Of a DNA stretch of 64,000 nucleotides, positions 58,061-64,000 are shown one piece after another. Below the pieces are notes generated by a model, which was given only the letters and a program-made list of their open reading frames with translations, made no database searches and was not told the origin of the DNA. Within the stretch, counting starts at the first letter, position 1; the number at the start of each line of letters is the position of its first letter. The stretch is from Adiantum capillus-veneris (Eukaryota > Streptophyta > Polypodiopsida > Polypodiales > Pteridaceae). The DNA lies in NCBI GenBank assembly GCA_014529385.2, contig CM043947.1, forward strand, positions 129,258,391 through 129,322,390, read 5' to 3'. Both the position numbers and the translations under genes were made by a program.

Positions 58061-59073
58061 TGAGGTGCTAGTGGACAGAGGAGAATAGCCAGGCTACCAA
58101 CAGGTCACACGGCACAAGAAAAGAATAGAAAGGTAAGCTAGGTCCACCAAAGAATTTGGTCAATGGCACTTTTTTGGCTCTCAACGCAAAGTGAATGGGG
58201 GAGAACTTGGCAAATTCTCTTCAGTTTTGAGTTGTACCTTGAGGCTTTTGGACTGCCTATTCCGAAAGTTACCGATAAATCCGCAGGTTGAACTTGGTGC
58301 ATTACGGATTGCACAAAAGAGGAGCCACTCCACTCCTTTGTCACAGATTGCCTAGATTGAATAAAGCTTCTTTGAGATTTAGGGATACTAACAAACTAAC
58401 AGTATTTTGCGGAATGACTTTATGACAATATGTACATTGAATTGGCAATTTCCTAGATTGAACATTCTCTTTAGACTTTTATGCATGTATTGTTAAGAGT
58501 ACGTGTTGGAAAGATTAATGTCTGCAGCATTTTATCTGAAGAATGATTTGATGAACTTAGTGCATCTAGACATTTGTTAGAAGATTGGTGAGATATGGAT
58601 GGGATGGCTAAGTGAAAGTGATTCTAGTGCATCAAGATATCTATCTGGATGAGATGATTGAATACTGCTATGAGTGCATCAAGAGTTCCAATATGTATTT
58701 TGAGCATTTGAATGCTCATTGGCTGATAGCTTATATATCTATTCCTAAGTTTTATCAAACTAATAATTCAAAATGGCGGAGATTGTACTTTGTGGCATGC
58801 TCTAGCTGTAAACTTGTATTTCCTTAAACATTGAAATTTTACTAGATTGGTAGCAGTTGCCAATGAGATGCATCACGTGATATGTTCTTTGTGACTTTTT
58901 CTGCTTAATTGTGTCTATAAGGTTGAGTGTTTTGAACCATGTTTATAGGAAATCTCAGTGGAATAATTAAATATGGTTATATATTTGAGTTTTTTATATA
59001 CCGTGGTTCTTATGTTTCGAAAGATATTTGAGACTCGTTCCATACCTATGAAACCTTGTTTCGTACATAAGTT
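58061..59073. other. Intergenic, nothing recognised
   Basis: AT-rich DNA with only short chance frames. Confidence 0.5.
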
Positions 59074-59530
59074 TCATGTGGATCTAGCAACACTATTGTC
59101 TACCACCCTCTGTACTTGATCAATCTTTTCACACCTGTCAACCTGCAGCTCACGTTTGTACTCTGCTCTGGCAAACTTTTCCGCCAAGAATTTGTCCAAA
59201 TCTTCATTATTTTCTTCAGTTCCCGCGTCAGATTTCAACTTTTCTTTGCCTACCCACCAAGAGGTGTTATCTCTGTCAAATTCTCCACGAGAACCCATGT
59301 GTAATCTGGGGTTCTTTATGGCTTATGCCCTGTAAGACACAGGGGTGAAGACGGGAGTGCGCCCAATGGCGCGATGTGCGAAGGGTGGGAGTGGCTAATA
59401 AGTCCGGGGTCCGGACACGAAGATTCTTTCACATAAAGATGAAATCTCGACTGTTCTATCATCTTCTCCTCGAAAATTCGTGTGCGCTGCAAAAGGGATC
59501 GGATCCTCCATACAAGAAGAATCTTTCTGA
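59074..59530 (-). pseudogene. Retroelement leader/gag N-terminus fragment
   Basis: Just inside the LTR/PBS on the minus strand; a 74-codon frame from 59298 begins MGSRGEFDRDNTSWWVGKEK and is charged and helical (LDKFLAEKFARAEYKREL). It fits the leader and start of gag of the element whose LTR follows. It is cut off at about 59090. Confidence 0.45.
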
Positions 59531-59542
59531 GCTCTGATACCA
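59531..59542 (-). other. Retrotransposon primer-binding site (tRNA-iMet)
   Basis: The minus strand reads TGGTATCAGAGC, one base inside the LTR end TGTTACA at 59544. Confidence 0.85.
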
Positions 59543-59543
59543 C

Positions 59544-59610
59544 TGTAACAAGCTTGTTCACTCCAAGCGAGAAGTCAATAGCAACACACAAACAGAAACT
59601 TCAAAATCAC

Positions 59611-59656
<46 letters not shown>

Positions 59657-60153
59657 GACACGGCCTAGACGTAGTTTTGTGCCCAGAGGTATTGGCCCCA
59701 AAGTCAGGCGCCCTTTCGGTATTTCTTTATCATTATCCATTGCCAAGTACAACTCCCAAGGGACCTCTGCTCTCACACTCTACGTCCAGATGCTTTGCAA
59801 AGTGAGGCCCCAAGGACTCTTTTATTCTTACAAGGGATGCTCCAAAAGCAGAGCCTCGAAAGCAATCACATGAAAAGCTACAAGTTCCAAAAGCATCTCG
59901 TCCAAGAGTTGGCGCCCCAAAAGCTGCCAACACAAATCACGGAATTCCGTACAGTGCCATGTCAGCAGCCAATGGAAAACATGGAAGCATCCGTACAACC
60001 CTACCACGTCAGCACGTCCACATGATTTGGCTTTTTTATTTATTCTAGCGTCCCCAGGGCCCCATGGGACGGGTACCCTATAAGTTGGAACAGCTTCTAA
60101 TCTTGAAATTTGTATGTTTCCACGTGGACATGCCACGTCATCATTTTGTGACA
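59544..60153 (-). mobile_element. 5' LTR of a minus-strand Ty3/gypsy-type element
   Basis: Bounded by TGTAACA (59544) and TTGTGACA (60153), with the PBS adjoining. It aligns with 62389-62975: AGAGGTATTGGCCCCAAAG, CCCTTTCGGTATTT, GTCCAGATGCT, TTACAAGGGATGC, CATGCCACGTCA. It contains (GA)n at 59614-59655 that is absent from the other copy. No matching 3' LTR remains at lower coordinates. Confidence 0.75.
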
Positions 60154-60840
<687 letters not shown>

Positions 60841-61624
60841 TTGAAGTACTAAGAGTGTGTAGATTGCAGTTATCCATCCCTCGCCTGAATGATTACAACA
60901 CCTATGATGTACGAGCGCCCACATTTGTTTTGACCTAGAATTGTGCCTTGCAGGCAACGTAATCTTGGATACCTGAGATTACTTTGTGGATAAAAGTGAT
61001 CTCAGGTGCCCGAGTTTACTCTCCACAACACCCATACTATAAATAGCACGTAATTTTTAATTGCTTTTGGGGCCAATTGCCTATAAGAGGCTAGGGCCAA
61101 ATGGCACTCAAATACTTTGTGACAGGCCTAATACTTTGTGAGAGGCCTCATTCAAACAATTGTAACCACAACAATTCAACAATATCAAAAGAAATGCCGC
61201 AAGAGACGCCTATCAAGGGGCCATTGAAGCTCTGTCTCTGGCTCTCTGACACAGATGGCACAACCTCGCCTCAGCTGAAAAAGCCGTTGGCATTAGCTAG
61301 TCTCGGTATCCAACTCATGTGATGATGTCCGAATCTGTCCAATAGCACATCGTAATCTGTGGGACTAATGAGTGTGATAAGAACCCATCCTCTGTGAGCT
61401 AGAGAAATATCTCTATATATGTTGTCATCTATGTGCCCAGCTCCTGTTAGGCTGCATCCATGTCCTCTATGTATCCAACTGAAACAGATCCTGTCGTATA
61501 GCTTCATTAGGAGAGACTTACTTTACTCAGAGACGCATTAAGCACCTGGATAGAGTTAACCAAATGCTAGTGGATATAGATGGGAGTCGGCCAGTAGACA
61601 GGAGACGACAAGGGACAAGGGTCT

Positions 61625-62388
61625 GGCGGAGTGGCTGTACTTTACAAGGAGGAGTTACAACCAATGACACACATTGCTCGCACAGATGATCATATGTGGG
61701 TGAGACTGAGATATATGCTATTTTGCACCTTGTACATCAGCTTATGCGATGCCCAGAGGAAATCACCATTTACTATTTTGGATAAGGAAATACGGGAATT
61801 TTCCAGAGATGTTGATATCATGATTTTTGAAGATTTCAACGCGAGGACAACGCAGTGCCACTCTGTCTTCTATGACACCTCTACAGAGATGTTGAGAGAG
61901 CTTGATACCACTGACATGGGTCTATACAACGTCTCACATGATAGAAAGCAGACGGAGTATGGCAGATTTCTTACAGAGATGGGTAGTGCACATGGTTTAG
62001 CCATCCTGAATGGTATCGGAAGAATCCTTGAGTCGAGCAGTTTCACTTGTTTCCCCCACCATCATGGAGCTCGTACAATGGATTATGTCATGACTACACT
62101 CAGTTTCATTCCATGTATTGATGATTTTGTGGTGGGCCCTAGGCCAATTGGCATAGTAGTGGATCATGTTGTCTTGCATTTTTCGCTTAGTTTCTCTTAA
62201 AGTATAGTTGCACCGTCGCAAGCACCCAAGCCCACTCGCTATACATTTAAGAGGGAGACAAAGACTATCTATATTGATGAGATATACATGCACCTCTACG
62301 TGGAGAACCCAGGGCGCCCTCTGACAAACGCACTACATGATGTAGCCGCACAAGCCTTTCCACATAGCCACCCTTTAGAGAGACCTCG
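61625..62388 (+). pseudogene. LINE endonuclease fragment (same family as 19.4 and 33.5 kb)
   Basis: The frame reads GVAVLYKEELQPMTHIARTD, then ISLCDAQRKSPF, MIFEDFNART (the GDFNA motif of APE endonucleases with Gly changed to Glu), GRFLTEMGSAHGLAILNG, FTCFPHHHGARTMDYVMTT (S/T-x-IDYV motif) and GIVVDHVVLHFSL (SDH-type motif). It then continues after a stop as PTRYTFKRETKTIYIDEIYM and ENPGRPLTNALHD. The endonuclease nicks target DNA for reverse transcription. The 3' part is cut at 62388 by an LTR retrotransposon insertion. A diverged upstream part may reach about 61520. Confidence 0.75.
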
Positions 62389-62975
62389 TGTAACAAACTT
62401 GGACACTCCAAGTCAAGATTCTATCGCGACACAACAGTGATTCTCTTCAAAACAATTCACAATTCATAATTGATTCGACATGGCCCGACAGAGTTCCATG
62501 CCAAGAGGTATTGGCCCCAAAGACTGGCACCCCTTTCGGTATTTTTTTTTGTATTAATCTGTGCTCAAAGTACAAGGGAGTGGGAGGGCTCTCACTCTCA
62601 GACTCTGTGTCCAGATGCTCTTAGTTGTGAGGCCCTGCCCACCAATTTAAAGGTTACAAGGGATGCCCTAAAGCAGGCCCCAAAAGCTGTTCTTTTAAAA
62701 GCTTTGTAAAATAAAGCATCTATTTCCAAAAGCTTCCCAATTAGCTTGCGTAGATTTTCAGCATCGCAAAAAGCTAATTTCTGTACACTGTCAGCGTGAA
62801 AAGCGGGGATCCGTACGGCCAGCCACGTCAGCACTGTCAGCGGGATTTACGGCCCGTAATCCGGAAATCTGCCACGTCAACATGTCAACGCTTTTTTCGG
62901 GTTTGTCTGCCAACCGTGTGTTTGGTCTGCTGCCCCACTTGATACTAGGGCCATGCCACGTCACGGTTTCTGACA
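62389..62975 (-). mobile_element. 3' LTR of a Ty3/gypsy chromovirus
   Basis: Runs from TGTAACAAACTTGG to GGTTTCTGACA (587 bp). The minus strand is preceded by a polypurine tract (CAAGAGGGGGGTA at 62988-62976). The same LTR family as 59544-60153. The base pairs next to it at 62384-62388 (CCTCG) are the candidate target duplication; the other side lies beyond the window. Confidence 0.75.
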
Positions 62976-63582
62976 TACCCCCCTCTTGAAAGCATTGTAA
63001 TCGCCCTCGATTACGGCTGCAAAACACAGAGGCCATAAACTGTCTTAGTAGACACTGACTGTTAGTGCCTACGCACTAGGAACAATACATCTAGCACATG
63101 TACCAATCGACAGTCACATCACAGGACATCACTTGACATCACAGGACATCGCATGACAAATCACATTCAACAATCATTCCAATCTCAGACCACGATTAAT
63201 CGGCAACGTATTTAGCAATCGCATCTAGATCCAGTCGAGACCTCTCAGATGTCAGATTGACTAATCCTTATTGCAATCATGTCTATAGAGATTTATCAGA
63301 CCAAAATGCTGCAGTCATTTCGTCTATCAGTTCCTGCACTCAAACAAGTTAAGTACAAATCAATCAGTACTATTTTCATTATCGGGAATTCCAGTTCATA
63401 AAGTCATACAGCAGAATACTGTCAGCTTAGCAGTATCCCTGAAACCCAATAGGGACATTAGTAACTCTATTATCAAAAATTTGGGGCAATCTGTTGACAA
63501 AGGAGCGGAGTGACTCCCCTCTTGTGCAAACCCGTTGCACCAAATTCTGCCCAAGCTGAAATTGGGGTTCTATCGAAGTAGA
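62976..63582 (-). other. Non-coding 3' region of the chromovirus
   Basis: Between the end of pol and the polypurine tract; contains repeated CATCACAGGACATC words (63116-63150). Confidence 0.5.
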
Positions 63583-64000
63583 CTATGCTAAACCGAATGC
63601 TTCAAGGTAAAGGTTCACAATCTGAGGAGTATTTGCCAAGTCCTCCTCCTCCATCCACTTCACATCCAATGCGGGATAGTTCTTGAATTTAACCAAGAAC
63701 CGTCTTATCGCTTTACCTTTTATCCTTCTATCTTTATGTGACAATATCTGTTCTGGAATGAGAATCTCCTCGCTTTCCTCCACTTTGGGTTGCTTATTTG
63801 GCCCCCCATCATCAGGCACATCGCCTTTAAAAGGCTTCAAGAGACTCACATGAAAAGCATTGTGAATTCTCCAAGTATCAGGCAGCTTCAGTCTAAAGGA
63901 AACATCGTTTATCTTTTCTTTTATCCGGAAAGGTCCATAGAATCTCATGCGAAGCTCTGGAAAAAGCCGTTCCTTTTCGTTTCTCAGGCGTGCCTTCTCA
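63583..64000 (-). CDS. Ty3/gypsy integrase C-terminus with chromodomain (partial)
   Basis: The frame enters from beyond 64000 and runs open to TAG/TAA at 63583. It reads MRFYGPFRIKEKINDVSFRL, then LPDTWRIHNAFHVSLLKPF, an acidic spacer (VPDDGGPNKQPKVEESE) and a chromodomain, ILIPEQILSHKDRRIKGKAI, FLVKFKNYPALDVKWMEEED. Chromodomains direct integration toward marked chromatin in chromoviruses. No stop is seen in this portion, so the element may be fairly young, and it pairs with the LTR at 62389-62975. Confidence 0.85.
   Translation of the reverse strand, partial: EKARLRNEKERLFPELRMRFYGPFRIKEKINDVSFRLKLPDTWRIHNAFHVSLLKPFKGDVPDDGGPNKQPKVEESEEILIPEQILSHKDRRIKGKAIRRFLVKFKNYPALDVKWMEEEDLANTPQIVNLYLEAFGLA

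Overview
The window looks like a piece of a large, repeat-rich land-plant nuclear genome. The evidence is an LRR-receptor-kinase domain split by a GT-AG intron, a PLS-type PPR pseudogene, Ty1/copia and Ty3/gypsy elements primed by initiator-Met tRNA, a plant-type gene with a very long intron, and no bacterial gene organisation. The PPR wording, the LINE type and the extreme density of (CT)n/(GA)n, (CA)n and poly-C tracts make me lean toward a fern or another non-seed plant. That placement is inference and I cannot confirm it.

Only two host genes are supported. The first is the 3' end of an LRR-XII-like (FLS2/EFR-type, non-RD) receptor kinase at 1-952 on the + strand. The second is a minus-strand gene, 32738 to 20878, for a predicted 791-residue nuclear protein (UBZ4-like zinc finger, coiled coil, acidic and basic stretches, conserved-looking C-terminus). 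Its two exons are separated by a 9,485-bp intron full of decayed gypsy elements. The intron was deduced from a phase-compatible donor and acceptor and from how the two coding pieces read on.

The rest is mobile or simple-sequence DNA. 2.4-2.7 kb: Tourist-like MITE. 3.9-5.2 kb: decayed copia gag with PBS. 5.7-7.2 kb: pyrimidine-rich microsatellite block. 8.8-9.4 kb: PPR pseudogene. 9.8 and 18.0 kb: SINE-like pieces ending in (TC)n. 11.4-13.9 kb: element with long inverted repeats. 15.4/16.8 kb: segmental duplication. 19.4-20.5 kb, 33.5-36.5 kb and 61.6-62.4 kb: three copies of one LINE family. 22.8-30.1 kb: gypsy pieces in both orientations inside the intron. 40.0-43.0 kb: gypsy pol. 45.1-45.8 kb: copia zinc knuckle and protease. 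47.4-50.7 kb: two copies of a gypsy LTR with integrase/chromodomain remains. 57.1-58.1 kb: gypsy gag. 59.1-60.2 kb and 62.4-64 kb: two chromovirus fragments with related LTRs, the second inserted into the LINE.

The strongest unexplained pattern concerns the microsatellites. Several tracts sit exactly at the 3' ends of LINE and SINE-like copies, compound tracts keep one polarity, (CT)n then (CA)n or (TA)n, and tracts differ between otherwise matching repeat copies. This suggests retrotransposition and slippage are seeding the simple repeats.
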